A stretch of 57,057 nt of DNA from an uncultured Alteromonas sp. (GCF_913058315.1 NZ_CAJXQY010000015.1:1-57057), one strand, 5' to 3'. Positions 9,125 through 19,206 are shown, counted from the stretch's first letter. The notes: generated by a model from the letters alone, not told the origin. Numbers and translations: made by a program.

Positions 9125-9186
9125 AACTGGCGGTTCAACGTTATTTTTGCTGCAAAGTGTAGGCGCAGCGAATTCACAATGCAATC

Positions 9187-9801
9187 CTAGGGCGGGCTAA
9201 CCTGATTAAGTAAGATATCCACGGCTTCAGAGACCCACTCTGCAATGGTGTTCTGATCGGGAATAAAATCAGGATGCAGTAAACAATACATCTGTGATTT
9301 GCCCCGCAAAACAGTAATAAAATCGGTCGCCAGACGCAGCGGTTCGCAACCGTTATCAGCCAGTTCATGCTTTTGCAGAGCGCGGTTAACTGCTTCGGCT
9401 ATCACCGGCAGGATGCTGGCGGGGCCGGCATCATAGAACGTTTTTGCCAGGCCTGGAAAGCGGGGGGCTTCGGCAACCACTGCCCGAAATAATGCCAGGT
9501 TCTCTGCGGCCAGTAATAGGGTAAGGTAAGCCTCACCAATACGGAACAGCGATGCCGAAAAGTGCGCATCAGGCAGGCCAATGGTTTTGACCTGTTCGAT
9601 AAAATATTTGCACTGGGTATTCACCACACAAGTAAATAAACTCTCCTTGGTAGGAAAATGATTATACAGGGTGGCCTTAGAAACGCCGGCGGCCTTCTGG
9701 ATCAGATCCGTGGTGGCGCCGGTATAGCCGTATTGCAGAAAATAATGCGAAGCCGCAGTGATAATAGCCTGAGTTTTTTGTTGTTTCTTACTGAGAGACA
9801 T
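9187..9801 (-). CDS. TetR/AcrR family transcriptional regulator
   Basis: A 204-residue one-component repressor. The N-terminal helix-turn-helix (about 10-55) includes TDLIQKAAGVSKATLYNHFPTKESLF, the canonical TetR DNA-recognition pattern. The C-terminal ligand domain resembles the TetR_C_7/AefR-like type. The start at 9801 (MSLSKKQQK) places the HTH at the usual distance from the N-terminus; an ATG at 9834 is possible. It is divergent from the SulP transporter gene, which makes that gene a possible target. The effector is unknown. Confidence 0.88.
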   Translation of the reverse strand: MSLSKKQQKTQAIITAASHYFLQYGYTGATTDLIQKAAGVSKATLYNHFPTKESLFTCVVNTQCKYFIEQVKTIGLPDAHFSASLFRIGEAYLTLLLAAENLALFRAVVAEAPRFPGLAKTFYDAGPASILPVIAEAVNRALQKHELADNGCEPLRLATDFITVLRGKSQMYCLLHPDFIPDQNTIAEWVSEAVDILLNQVSPP

Positions 9802-9992
9802 GAAGTTTTGATTACCGCAAGTGTTAACTATCATGTTAATGGCTACAGCAGGCTTAGCAATGCCGTACAGAGCAGGTTTGACCGTGTTTATCGCAGCGGG
9901 CGGCAGATTTTTACAAACTGTTAAAGGACAAATGATCCTGGTAATGGTAGGATCGCCGACCGATTTTTAACCACCTCAGTGCTGAGATAGTA

Positions 9993-11558
9993 ATGTTTGA
10001 TATCATCACGAGTAAAGAAAGTAACGTAAAAAATGACGTGCTCTCCGGAATAACCGTTGCCCTGGCTCTGGTGCCCGAAGCCGTTGCTTTTGCATTTGTT
10101 GCCGGCGTTGAGCCGATGATAGGCCTGTATGCGGCCTTTATGATGGGGTTGATTACCTCTGCCATTGGTGGCCGTCCGGGTATGATTTCCGGTGCAACGG
10201 GAGCTATGGCGGTTGTTATGGTTGCCCTGGTGGCCCAACATGGTGTGCAGTATTTATTTGCCGCTGTGTTACTGGCTGGCTTATTGCAGATAATGTGCGG
10301 TGTGTTTCGCTTAGGGAAATTTATTCGCCTGGTACCTTATCCGGTTATGCTGGGCTTTGTGAACGGCCTGGCCATAGTGATTTTCCTTGCCCAACTTGGG
10401 CAGTTTAAAGTAACCGGCGCGCTGGGTACCCAGGAGTGGATGAGCGGTACTATGCTCTACATCATGCTGGGATTGGTGGCGTTAACCATGGCAATTATTT
10501 ATTTACTGCCTAAGCTGACCAAAGCCGTCCCCGCGTCATTGGCGGCCATTATCACCATTACCCTGCTGGTACACGGGCTCGATTTGGAAGCCCGTACGGT
10601 TATCGACTTTGTGCGCGACATGCTGCCGGCTGACCAACGCGACAGCGCAACCCTTGCAGGCGAGTTACCGACTTTTGCCATCCCCATGGTACCGTTTACC
10701 TGGGATACGCTGATGATCATCTTACCAACCTCCGTTATTTTATGCCTGGTGGGTCTGATTGAGTCATTATTAACCCTCACGCTGATTGATGAAATGACCG
10801 ATACCCGTGGTCGTGGCAACAAAGAGTGTATTGGTCAGGGCGTTGCTAACACCGTTAACGGTTTCTTTGGCGGTATGGGCGGTTGTGCCATGATTGGTCA
10901 GAGTATGATCAACATTAACTCCGGCGGCCGTGGGCGTTTATCCGGGATTACGGCCGCTATCGTCCTGCTGGCGTTTATTCTGTTTGCCGCACCACTGATT
11001 GAAATGATCCCACTGGCAGCGCTGGTTGGTGTTATGTTTGTGGTGGTCATCGGTACCTTTGAGTGGGCCTCGTTCCGCATTATTCGCGGGGTTAATAAGG
11101 AAGATGCATTTGTCTTGTTCCTGGTGACAGCCGTGACCGTTATTGCCGACCTGGCGATTGCCGTGGTGGTTGGGGTAATAGTTTCTGCGCTGGTGTTTGC
11201 CTGGAAAGCTGCTCGCTACGTTGATTCGAAAACCCACATCGATGACGATGGCTGGAAGGTCTACGAACTGCGTGGCCCGGTATTCTTTGGTTCAGTAAGT
11301 CACTTTAAAGAGCTGTTTGATATCGCCAACGATCCGGATGATGTGGTTATCGACTTTAAGAACAGCCGGATCTGGGATTCATCAGGCATTGATGCGCTGG
11401 ATGGTCTGGCCGATAAATACGAGCAGGCGGGTAAGAAACTGCATATTCGTCACGTGAGTCAGGAATGCCAGAGCTTGCTTAACAAGGCCGGTAAATTCGT
11501 TGAGATAAACGTTAACGAAGACCCTCGCTACCGGATAGCAACCGACAAGCTGGCTTAA
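9993..11558 (+). CDS. SulP family anion transporter with STAS domain
   Basis: A 521-residue inner-membrane transporter. The N-terminal about 400 residues form the SLC26/SulP membrane domain, with the family-typical segments [17 protein letters not shown] and [14 protein letters not shown] cytoplasmic STAS domain follows (about 420-510), including the [19 protein letters not shown] stretch around the conserved D-S-S-G. Substrates in the family are sulfate, bicarbonate or other anions and cannot be decided here. A strong palindrome 23 bases after the stop probably ends transcription. No good ribosome-binding site is visible at 9993. Confidence 0.92.
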   Translation: MFDIITSKESNVKNDVLSGITVALALVPEAVAFAFVAGVEPMIGLYAAFMMGLITSAIGGRPGMISGATGAMAVVMVALVAQHGVQYLFAAVLLAGLLQIMCGVFRLGKFIRLVPYPVMLGFVNGLAIVIFLAQLGQFKVTGALGTQEWMSGTMLYIMLGLVALTMAIIYLLPKLTKAVPASLAAIITITLLVHGLDLEARTVIDFVRDMLPADQRDSATLAGELPTFAIPMVPFTWDTLMIILPTSVILCLVGLIESLLTLTLIDEMTDTRGRGNKECIGQGVANTVNGFFGGMGGCAMIGQSMININSGGRGRLSGITAAIVLLAFILFAAPLIEMIPLAALVGVMFVVVIGTFEWASFRIIRGVNKEDAFVLFLVTAVTVIADLAIAVVVGVIVSALVFAWKAARYVDSKTHIDDDGWKVYELRGPVFFGSVSHFKELFDIANDPDDVVIDFKNSRIWDSSGIDALDGLADKYEQAGKKLHIRHVSQECQSLLNKAGKFVEINVNEDPRYRIATDKLA

Positions 11559-11581
11559 CCGGTTAGTTTTACAGGCAAAAA

Positions 11582-11639
11582 AATAAAGGGGTCAGAGTAG
11601 ATTATTGCTAAAGCGATAATCTACTCTGACCCCTTTATT
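11582..11639. repeat. Long perfect palindrome with GGGGTCAGAGT motif
   Basis: Arms of 24 bases at 11582-11605 and 11616-11639 are perfect reverse complements, and the 10-base centre (TGCTAAAGCG) extends the stem by a wobble pair and three more pairs. The arms contain AAAGGGGTCAGAGTAGATTA. From memory, GGGGTCAGAG palindromes are frequent near REP-associated (IS200-like) transposases in proteobacteria. It sits between convergent sulP and dsbA and could act as a two-way terminator. No transposase lies nearby. Confidence 0.85.
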
Positions 11640-11660
11640 ATTGCCCGGAGCAAAGTGCTT

Positions 11661-12287
11661 TTAGTCGCGTTTGGCTGCCAGGTAGTTAAACAGTTCTAAA
11701 CGTTCTGTTGGGGTTAAATCGCGGCCAATCTGAACTTTGTATTTACCGTTAACAATGAAGGTAGGTACCGAACGTACTTCACGGCGATAATCTTCGACGA
11801 GTTTATTGTTTTTGCCCAGCATAGACTTCACACCAAAGCTTTTAGCCAGCTTATCAAATTTTTCAGAATCCACACCGTTGATAATAAAGATGTTGCGGAT
11901 ATCTTTTATGCCGGTAATGGTGGCACGTTGTTTATGAATATAGTTAAAGATTGCGGCGCTCAGCTTGTCTTCCTGCTTTAACGCTTTCGCAATTAACATA
12001 CCCGTGGTCACTTCATCCTGCACTTCCTGGCTGGCGTAAGGCATAAAGTTAACGTGCGCTTTTTCAAACTTAACGCCTTCATCCAGGGATTTTTTCAGCT
12101 CAGCAACAAATGGCTCTGTGCGGTAGCAGTGCGGGCACCAGTAAGAGAAAAACTCAACGACCTGAGGTGAGTCACTTAATGGCTTATCGACTTCTTCATA
12201 ATGTTTACCTTCCTCCCACTTAACTGCGGCAGAGGCCTGTAATGGAATCAGCAATGCTAGTAAAACCCACAAAGCAAACTTCTTCAT
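11661..12287 (-). CDS. dsbA: Thiol:disulfide interchange protein DsbA
   Basis: A 208-residue periplasmic oxidase that introduces disulfides into exported proteins. A signal peptide (1-20, ending QASA-A) precedes a thioredoxin fold with an inserted helical domain. The redox motif CPHC lies in EFFSYWCPHCYRTEP at about residue 50, identical to the E. coli active site, and the cis-Pro loop VPTF is present near 175. Length is standard. In enterics srkA is next to dsbA; here srkA lies 12 kb away. Confidence 0.97.
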   Translation of the reverse strand: MKKFALWVLLALLIPLQASAAVKWEEGKHYEEVDKPLSDSPQVVEFFSYWCPHCYRTEPFVAELKKSLDEGVKFEKAHVNFMPYASQEVQDEVTTGMLIAKALKQEDKLSAAIFNYIHKQRATITGIKDIRNIFIINGVDSEKFDKLAKSFGVKSMLGKNNKLVEDYRREVRSVPTFIVNGKYKVQIGRDLTPTERLELFNYLAAKRD

Positions 12288-12336
12288 TCGAGTGTTTTCC
12301 TTTCTAATTCAAATAAACGTTGAGATTATCATACCG

Positions 12337-12374
12337 GTAAAAATTCGCCTAGTCAGCGACGACCAGGCGAATTT
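12337..12374 (-). terminator. Rho-independent terminator downstream of btuB
   Basis: A 10-bp perfect stem (AAATTCGCCT at 12341-12350 with AGGCGAATTT at 12365-12374) closes a 14-base loop. On the minus strand it runs into five T residues. It lies 16 bases after the btuB stop and before the dsbA promoter region. Confidence 0.65.
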
Positions 12375-12389
12375 AACGGCGATTAATGG

Positions 12390-14288
12390 TTAAAAACGAT
12401 AGCTGGTATGGGCCAGGATACGTCGCTGGGCACCACGATAGCCAATAATATCTTCATAGTCTTCAGACAATGCGTTATCTACTCGGACCCCGAATTGCCA
12501 CTGTTTGTTCCAGTCGTAGTTCACATTAATACTGGTTAACCAGTACGGTTCCAGGCTCAGGATTTCGCCACTGAATGAGGTCGGCGGATAAAAGACATCC
12601 TCACGAACCCCGGTGTAATCGGCTTTGATATAAACAGATAAACCCTGAACCGGCAATGAATGACGATAGGTTACAGAGCCTGTGTGATTGGGACGGCGTA
12701 GTTCAACTGCCTGATCGACACCGTCGCCGCTGGTCGCATCCAGGTAACTGTAGTGGGCCGTGATCTGCCAGGTATCAGCAACCCATTGCACCGATGCTTC
12801 AAAGCCGTCGCGGCGGGAATCCTGGCTGGCATTGGCCACTGAACTAAGGCCACTGGCGCTGTCCCACACACTGGTAATTTCATTTTCCAGCCGGGTAGTA
12901 TAAACGCTGAAATCTGCCGTTAGCTGGCGACCAAAGGTGGTTTGCAGGCCAATCTCAAATTCACGGCTTTGCTCTGGCTCAAGCTCAGGATTGCCAATAA
13001 ATTGCGCCGGGAAATAACCATAAAGCTCAGTAAAATTGGGGGTTTTCACCGCCTGACTGACACTGGCAAACAAGTTAACCTGACGGGAAATGGCGTAATG
13101 TGCGCCAGCGCGATAGCTCCAGGCTTTTTCAAACCGCTCGTTATCGTCGTAACGAGCACTGAACTGGGTTGTTAGTTCATCGGTGCCCAGCCCGGTTAAT
13201 TCAGCAAAGATGCTGGTGGTGCTGTCATCGCCACGGTAGTTAGGATCGCCCCAGTCAGCCGGCCCGCGCTGTTCGAATTCGCGACGGAGCAACTCAGTGC
13301 CAATGGCAAACTGGGCCACGTCGGTAGTGATAAACTGAGTCCAGTTCAGCTGCTTGCGCTCGCCGGTGGTACCGCCTGCATTCACCGCACCGGTCAGGTT
13401 ATCGTTATCATCTTTGTGATACTGCGCCTTGAGTTCGCTGGTATAGCCTAATGAGGGAATGGCATAGTTCCATTGTAAATAACTGGTCAACTGGTCGCCA
13501 TCGGTAACGTTATCGGCATCGGCTGGCAGGCCGGTGGTGAAGTCAGTAGCGTCATAGTCGTTGCGATAATCAACCATGCGCGCACCGGCCATAAAGACGT
13601 TGCTGGGAGTTGCCTGCCAGTTCAGCCCAAAACCGGCGGTGGTATTGCGATAGCCATCATCTTCGCCGCCGGTACGCGACACATTATCGCCATCGGTATT
13701 AAAATGATTAGCGTAAAGTGACACGTTCAGGTTTTTCAGCGACTGCTGTGTAGAGACAGAAGCTCGATAGGTGCTGGCATTACCAATACCAGTACTCAGT
13801 GATGTGCTGTCATTATTTTCACTGCCCGCTTTGGTGGTAATACTCAGCACGCCCGAAACGGCGCCGCTGCCCCACAGTGCACTTTGCGCGCCGCGAAGTA
13901 ATTCCACTCTGGCAATATTATCAGCAGTGAGATGCGCAAAATCTACCAGGCCGCCCTGGCTGAGGTCGTTCACAATCACGCCGTCGATCAATACCAACAG
14001 GTGATTGGTTTCGCTGCCACGCAGGCGCAGTTCGGTTAATGAACCGGGGCTGCCGGACTGACTCAGGCTAACGCCGGGCATGCCGCGTAATAAATCGGTT
14101 AACTGGGTAGCGCCGGCTGCCTGAATATCTTCTTCGGTAAGCACTGATACGGAGGCCGCCAGTTTGTCAAGGCTAACCGGTAAGCGAGAACCGGTAACGG
14201 TAATGGTTTCTACCGAAGATTGCTGGGCGCAGGCAAGGTTTGCAGTGCACGCAAGGGCTACCGCATAAGAAAGGGATCGAATTGTCAT
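12390..14288 (-). CDS. btuB: TonB-dependent vitamin B12 receptor BtuB
   Basis: A 632-residue outer-membrane receptor. The signal peptide is about residues 1-21 (cut after CAQ). A TonB-box-like ETITVTGSR follows, then the plug domain (about 38-150, with LLRGMPGVSL and VLIDGVIVND) and a 22-strand barrel ending in the expected C-terminal Phe (HTSYRF). Cobalamin specificity is inferred from the riboswitch immediately upstream, together with the BtuB-like size. The ATG at 14288 is chosen because it starts a proper signal peptide. Expression should fall when adenosylcobalamin is abundant. Confidence 0.93.
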   Translation of the reverse strand: MTIRSLSYAVALACTANLACAQQSSVETITVTGSRLPVSLDKLAASVSVLTEEDIQAAGATQLTDLLRGMPGVSLSQSGSPGSLTELRLRGSETNHLLVLIDGVIVNDLSQGGLVDFAHLTADNIARVELLRGAQSALWGSGAVSGVLSITTKAGSENNDSTSLSTGIGNASTYRASVSTQQSLKNLNVSLYANHFNTDGDNVSRTGGEDDGYRNTTAGFGLNWQATPSNVFMAGARMVDYRNDYDATDFTTGLPADADNVTDGDQLTSYLQWNYAIPSLGYTSELKAQYHKDDNDNLTGAVNAGGTTGERKQLNWTQFITTDVAQFAIGTELLRREFEQRGPADWGDPNYRGDDSTTSIFAELTGLGTDELTTQFSARYDDNERFEKAWSYRAGAHYAISRQVNLFASVSQAVKTPNFTELYGYFPAQFIGNPELEPEQSREFEIGLQTTFGRQLTADFSVYTTRLENEITSVWDSASGLSSVANASQDSRRDGFEASVQWVADTWQITAHYSYLDATSGDGVDQAVELRRPNHTGSVTYRHSLPVQGLSVYIKADYTGVREDVFYPPTSFSGEILSLEPYWLTSINVNYDWNKQWQFGVRVDNALSEDYEDIIGYRGAQRRILAHTSYRF

Positions 14289-14365
14289 AAAAGGCTCTTT
14301 TAACAGCACTCCCGCCGAGTGCCAAGATGGGTTAGAAGTGGCAACCAGCCCGTTGTGAGCAGTTG

Positions 14366-14550
14366 CCGACGCAGCACAGGCCGGTCTCCGGGCTTTCAGT
14401 CATGCCGGGGCATGAATTCCCGCCTTCCCGATAGTCGGTGGCATAGGGAATCGTATTGAAAACAACAATACGTGATTACCGTTGCGGGGGCAGCGTAAGC
14501 TTTTCACTTACTTCCCGATTATCCTGATGAATCTTCAACAGGCACCTGAG
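14366..14550 (-). promoter_or_regulatory. Cobalamin riboswitch
   Basis: Read on the minus strand it shows the conserved elements in order: AGGTGCC (14547-14541), the GCCCCCGCAACGG core (complement of about 14480-14492), GCCACCGA (about 14444-14451) and the 3' element AGCCCGGAGACCGGCC with its CTGTGC continuation (complement of 14374-14394). These are the landmark segments of the AdoCbl riboswitch. It ends about 75 bases before the btuB start, leaving room for an expression platform, though I did not resolve whether this is a terminator or an RBS-sequestering hairpin. Confidence 0.95.
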
Positions 14551-14644
14551 CGGGCGGGATTATAACGGGACCAACACCGGATAAATACCCCTGTGGCTAA
14601 AAATGCCCGCTGATCCGCGCTGTGCCCCCATGTTTTTCAGGCCT

Positions 14645-16969
14645 TTACTGATTCTCCCAGCGTTTTAAGGGCAGCATGAATTGTGTGTCGTTATGCCAGT
14701 TAAGGCGTAATGGCTCACCGGCATCCGCACTGCTTTCGGTATTCACCGGTTTGCCTGAACCATGATTAACCTGAGCATCCTGATTTTTATTCACGTTGAG
14801 CACTATTGCCAGCCGGCTGCCCGGTTCCAGCAACTTAGCTGTTACCCGCGCATTAACAATAGGCAGCGACGTTTTCTGGCCTGGGACAAGTAGCTGACGT
14901 TGTTGCATAGAGTGAGCGTAGCTGGCCCGGCTGCGATAAGTATTTAAGTGAAACACCTCACCTTCTGGCGATAGGGCATAAAAGTTATACCCAATATCAA
15001 CGTCTTGTTTGTTGGTGCTGATCACAATATTACCGGTAATGGCCCCGGCCAGTTCCATAGGTGATGCAAAAGGGTCGGTGACATAAACTAATCCGTTTTC
15101 ATCGCTAATTTTATCCTGAATCAGCGGCCAGGGGCTGACATTCCTTTGGGTGGTACGGTCGGCCATATCAACCGTCATTTCGATACTGGCTGGCAGATGC
15201 TCCTGACTGGTGAGTAAGCGGTATTGCCCGTTCGCCTCGGCAGTGGTACTCAGATAATACGGTGTGCCCTGAGTAGTTAGCGCGCTGAGCGATTGGGCAT
15301 GCCGCCACTGATTGCTGCCCATCAACTGATAGTTCACCGGGTGGCTCACCAGTTTGGGGATATCCTTATCGAACAACAGGTGATCAAACCAGCCAAATAC
15401 TACCTCTTCGGTGTCTTTGTCGAACGCCACCGGATCGAGTGTGTAATTACTGAAGCTTTCCCACACCTTACCCTGTGCAGTGCCGTGGGAGTATGGGCCA
15501 ATCAGTAATCGGTGATCGGCATCGGGGTTAAACTGCTGATGACGTTTCATGTAATCCAGTGCGGATATCTGACCGCCGTCAAAGTAGCCGGTAACTGTGA
15601 GTACCGGGATGGTGATATGGCGATATTCCTCGCCAACCGGGACCATAGACTGATAATAGCTGTCGAAGCTGGGGTGAGACATCCATTGTTGCCACCACGG
15701 GTTCGGCTTGCCGTCGATTTCCGGCAGTTTGGTTATCGGCAGTCCGCTTTCATAAAAACGGCTGAGCAGCTCATTGCGTTTGGCCCAGTCGGCATACACG
15801 GTGTCATCCATGGTGTTGTTATTGGTTACATGAAAGGCCCACTCATAGTTGCCGGTTAGCACAATATTGTTTTCGTAAGGCAGACCGGTGATCAGGCTGG
15901 CCGCTGTATAGGGGGCGATGGCTTTTAATGCTGCGGGCATATGTTTAGCCGCAGCCCACTGGGTAAAGCCGTTATAGCTGCCGCCATACATCACCACCTC
16001 ACCGTTACTCCAGGGTTGGTTGCTAATCCACTCGATCACCGCTGCGGCGTCTTCACCTTCGTGCTCCCAGGGGATAATCGCGTTGCTACTGAGCCGTTTG
16101 CCCCGGGAGTTCGCCACCACGCCAATGTAACCGTGGGCCGCAGCGTGAATTGCCGTAGTAAGGTGTGAGCGCTCGTCGGCGTAGATAGTAAATTGCATGG
16201 CGGTGGGTAAGGTAGCCGCAGATTGTTTGGGCTTAACAATGGTGAGCGTGAGCTCAACGCCATCGTCAAACGTGATCAGCCGAGCGGGTTCAATGTGATA
16301 ACGCTGGCGGTTTTCAGCGGCAATTATCTCACTGCTTACCGGGATAACAGACTTTAGAACATGATAGAGGTGAACATTAGTCACCAGCGATATCACCTGT
16401 TCCTCATCCAGCGAGGGGAGCGTCTGATAGTGCTTTAATAGGTTGATGACATAGTCGAGTGCTCGTTGTACTGACCAGCCAAGTGCCCCTTGTAGCTGAT
16501 ATAAATCTTCGTTACTGAGTTCACTGACCCGCTGTTTCAGATGCGCAGTGAGCTTACCGGTCAAGGCCGTTTGCTCCGCAGTGGAAGGTTGGAGCAGGAC
16601 TTCGTGATATAAGCGATAATGGCTGTACGATAAGCCATTTTTTTCCGTTTCCAGCAGCGTTAACAGTGCCTGATGCCGGTTTAATACTGAGAGCAGGGCA
16701 ACACGGTTAAATAATGTCTGGGTATTGATGGTGTCATCAGACAAATTCACAGTAAATTTCACAAGCTGTTGCTGAAAAACCTCATTATTCAACAGGCTTA
16801 ATGCCGCGCTTTGGCTGGTGAGCTGGCTTTCAGCTAACAGTAAAGGAACCGGCGTTTTTCCTTCATCTGCCACACACACCTGATGCAGACTCATCAGCAG
16901 TAAAAAGTAAAAACACGGTAGAATAGGCCACCGTTTGGTCAATTTATGGATACAGCAAGCTAACGTCAT
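14645..16969 (-). CDS. Secreted CocE/NonD family (S15-like) hydrolase
   Basis: A 774-residue exported alpha/beta-hydrolase. A signal sequence (about 15-35) precedes a helical N-terminal region of about 180 residues not found in minimal CocE. The hydrolase core follows, with nucleophile elbow GGSYNG and the YFDGG and YSHGT segments supplying the Asp and His. The C-terminal jelly-roll of X-Pro dipeptidyl-peptidase type completes it. These enzymes cleave acyl esters or X-Pro dipeptides. The ATG at 16969 has AAGGAG nine bases upstream, better than a TTG at 17002. It is divergent from a membrane regulator, the likely control gene. Confidence 0.88.
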   Translation of the reverse strand: MTLACCIHKLTKRWPILPCFYFLLLMSLHQVCVADEGKTPVPLLLAESQLTSQSAALSLLNNEVFQQQLVKFTVNLSDDTINTQTLFNRVALLSVLNRHQALLTLLETEKNGLSYSHYRLYHEVLLQPSTAEQTALTGKLTAHLKQRVSELSNEDLYQLQGALGWSVQRALDYVINLLKHYQTLPSLDEEQVISLVTNVHLYHVLKSVIPVSSEIIAAENRQRYHIEPARLITFDDGVELTLTIVKPKQSAATLPTAMQFTIYADERSHLTTAIHAAAHGYIGVVANSRGKRLSSNAIIPWEHEGEDAAAVIEWISNQPWSNGEVVMYGGSYNGFTQWAAAKHMPAALKAIAPYTAASLITGLPYENNIVLTGNYEWAFHVTNNNTMDDTVYADWAKRNELLSRFYESGLPITKLPEIDGKPNPWWQQWMSHPSFDSYYQSMVPVGEEYRHITIPVLTVTGYFDGGQISALDYMKRHQQFNPDADHRLLIGPYSHGTAQGKVWESFSNYTLDPVAFDKDTEEVVFGWFDHLLFDKDIPKLVSHPVNYQLMGSNQWRHAQSLSALTTQGTPYYLSTTAEANGQYRLLTSQEHLPASIEMTVDMADRTTQRNVSPWPLIQDKISDENGLVYVTDPFASPMELAGAITGNIVISTNKQDVDIGYNFYALSPEGEVFHLNTYRSRASYAHSMQQRQLLVPGQKTSLPIVNARVTAKLLEPGSRLAIVLNVNKNQDAQVNHGSGKPVNTESSADAGEPLRLNWHNDTQFMLPLKRWENQ

Positions 16970-17129
16970 CACGCTTTTCTCCTTCGTGGTAATTGCCGTC
17001 AAATGATGGCTAACAGCCTAAAGAGAATGGGAAAAAAGACATGACCGGGCGATGATTTCTGATGATTTATAATGATCTCATGCAAACCTACATGGTATTT
17101 TTAGCGAAACCGCAGAGCAGGGCACATCC

Positions 17130-19187
17130 ATGCGCTGGCAAATAGCCGACTTCCAATTTTGTGAACAACAACAGACCTTATCGTCGCCCACTGAGCAGTT
17201 ACAGCTTGAGCCGATGATGGTCGAGCTATTGGCGTATTTTTGTCGTCACCCTAATGAAATCGTCAGTGTTGATCAGTTGATTGCACAAGTCTGGCAGGGC
17301 CGGATTGTAACGGATAACGCTGTAAGCCGGTTGATTACCAAATTGCGCCGGGCTTTTGCTGATGATGCCAGACAGCCAAGGTTTATTGCCACGTTTCCTA
17401 AAAAAGGCTACAAATTTGTGGCGCGGGTAAAGGTGATTGGCGACAGTAATAAGCCGCCTTCAACCCCCGCAGCGCTGCCGGAAACGGTAACTGTTACTGA
17501 GCCTGCTTTGTCTGTGTCGGGCGGGGCTTTGCGTAAGCTGGCTGTTATTGGCTTTTTACTTGTTATCGCCGCGTTGGTGTTTATCTGGCAAACGCCTCAA
17601 CCCGCAGCCCGCTTCGCTCGCGCGCTCACCTCTATGGATGGCAACGAAGTATTCCCATCTTTCAGTGCAGATGGCAATCGCATGGCATTTATGTCGGTTA
17701 AAGAGCAGCGTTTACGCTTGGTGATCAAAGATTTGGCCAGCGGTAAAACCACAGAAATTGCCCATCCTGACGGGCTCAATACCGGGCCGGGCGACTGGAG
17801 CAAACAGAGTGATAAGCTGGTTTACCTTGCCGCATCAGCACAGCGCTGTGAATACTATATTATCGATATTAAAGGTTTAACCCCGGGCGAACCCCGCCTT
17901 ATCCACCGTTGTCCTGCCGGCAGTTACGGTAAAGTATTGTTTACCCATAATGATCAGCGTGTGGTGTTCAGTGAGAATGCTGGTCCGGGAACGCCTTACT
18001 CTATCTATGAGCTGGATTTAATGACCCAGCGTAAACGTCGGCTAAATCAGCCGGACCTTTATTTATCTGGCAACAGCCAGTTTGATTTGCACCCCCATAA
18101 AGATAAATTGCTTATTTCCTCGCCAGATAAGCAACAATGGGAGGGCTTTTATGCGCTGGATTTAACAACCAACAAACTCGATCTGTTATTTAAACAGGAT
18201 GCGTATATTTGTTGTGGAATTTGGGACCATACGGGAGAAAATGTCATCCTCATGGGTGAGCATCCTGCTTATCAATTACTTAGTTATGATTTAGCGGGAA
18301 AAAATAAGCAGGTTATCTTTTCAGGCAGTCGCCGCATAAGTTTACCCCGGCGTTTTAACAATCAAACCGACTACGTATTTTTGTCTGGCGATAAGCATAC
18401 AGACATTCAAATTCTTGATATAGAGAGTGGTGAAGTGGGCAGTATCGCGAACGATACAGTGGATGAGCTACTGGCCACTTTCGCTTCCAATCATCGGGCC
18501 ATCGCCTACATCAGCATGGCCTCTGGTAAAGAGCAGGTCTGGAAATACGATCTGGCCTCGGGAGAACGCAGAAAAATCACCGCGTTTACCGAGAGTCGCC
18601 ATTACCTGGATTTACACTGGTCTCCGGATGACCGTTATATAGCCGGGCTTACCTTTAACGAGTTGCACTTGATTGACTCTACTACCGGCGAGGTAACCAT
18701 TGTTGATTTTCCGCAAACTGAAATTCGCGGTGTGTCGTTTAAATCTGCTTCTGAGCTGAGCTTCAGTGCTAAAGAAGGCGAGCGCTGGCGCGTTTACACC
18801 TATCACCTAAGTTCGCAGAGTGTGACAGCAGAATCTCCTGAGTGGGCGTTTATTCAGTTTACCCCTGACCGCGACAACACCTTGTGGTTATCTGCCGACT
18901 ACACTCTTTACTATTCCGCGCAGCAAATAAAGGCCGATATTCCTGGTACTTCTTCAGCCATGTTGTTAAACGGCAGGCAATGGAATCTGCGCAAACAAGA
19001 CAGTTTATGGTACTGGTATGACCGTGAAGGCCCTGGACATATCAAACGCTTCCATGCACAAAACGGTAGTATCGAGAGCCTTGCTGAATCCGGCGTGGGT
19101 CATTTTGATGTTCATGGCAGGTCACTGCTGTTTATTAACAGCAGTGAGTCACAATCAAACCTGTTCAGAACTATTAGTCAGAACTAA
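17130..19187 (+). CDS. CadC-like membrane transcriptional regulator with PD40 propeller
   Basis: A 685-residue protein. An OmpR/CadC-type winged helix (about 1-105) contains the typical QVWQGRIVTDNAVSRLITKLRRAF recognition region and ends at FPKKGYKF. A linker, one TM helix (about 134-152) and a large periplasmic part follow. That part is rich in TolB/WD40-like PD40 repeats (for example FPSFSADGNRMAFMS and HWSPDDRYIAG). This layout suits sensing an extracytoplasmic signal and acting on DNA from the membrane without a kinase. The neighbouring divergent secreted hydrolase is the obvious target. Ligand unknown. Confidence 0.9.
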   Translation: MRWQIADFQFCEQQQTLSSPTEQLQLEPMMVELLAYFCRHPNEIVSVDQLIAQVWQGRIVTDNAVSRLITKLRRAFADDARQPRFIATFPKKGYKFVARVKVIGDSNKPPSTPAALPETVTVTEPALSVSGGALRKLAVIGFLLVIAALVFIWQTPQPAARFARALTSMDGNEVFPSFSADGNRMAFMSVKEQRLRLVIKDLASGKTTEIAHPDGLNTGPGDWSKQSDKLVYLAASAQRCEYYIIDIKGLTPGEPRLIHRCPAGSYGKVLFTHNDQRVVFSENAGPGTPYSIYELDLMTQRKRRLNQPDLYLSGNSQFDLHPHKDKLLISSPDKQQWEGFYALDLTTNKLDLLFKQDAYICCGIWDHTGENVILMGEHPAYQLLSYDLAGKNKQVIFSGSRRISLPRRFNNQTDYVFLSGDKHTDIQILDIESGEVGSIANDTVDELLATFASNHRAIAYISMASGKEQVWKYDLASGERRKITAFTESRHYLDLHWSPDDRYIAGLTFNELHLIDSTTGEVTIVDFPQTEIRGVSFKSASELSFSAKEGERWRVYTYHLSSQSVTAESPEWAFIQFTPDRDNTLWLSADYTLYYSAQQIKADIPGTSSAMLLNGRQWNLRKQDSLWYWYDREGPGHIKRFHAQNGSIESLAESGVGHFDVHGRSLLFINSSESQSNLFRTISQN

Positions 19188-19206
19188 AGCCGTTGGCGTA
19201 AATGCC

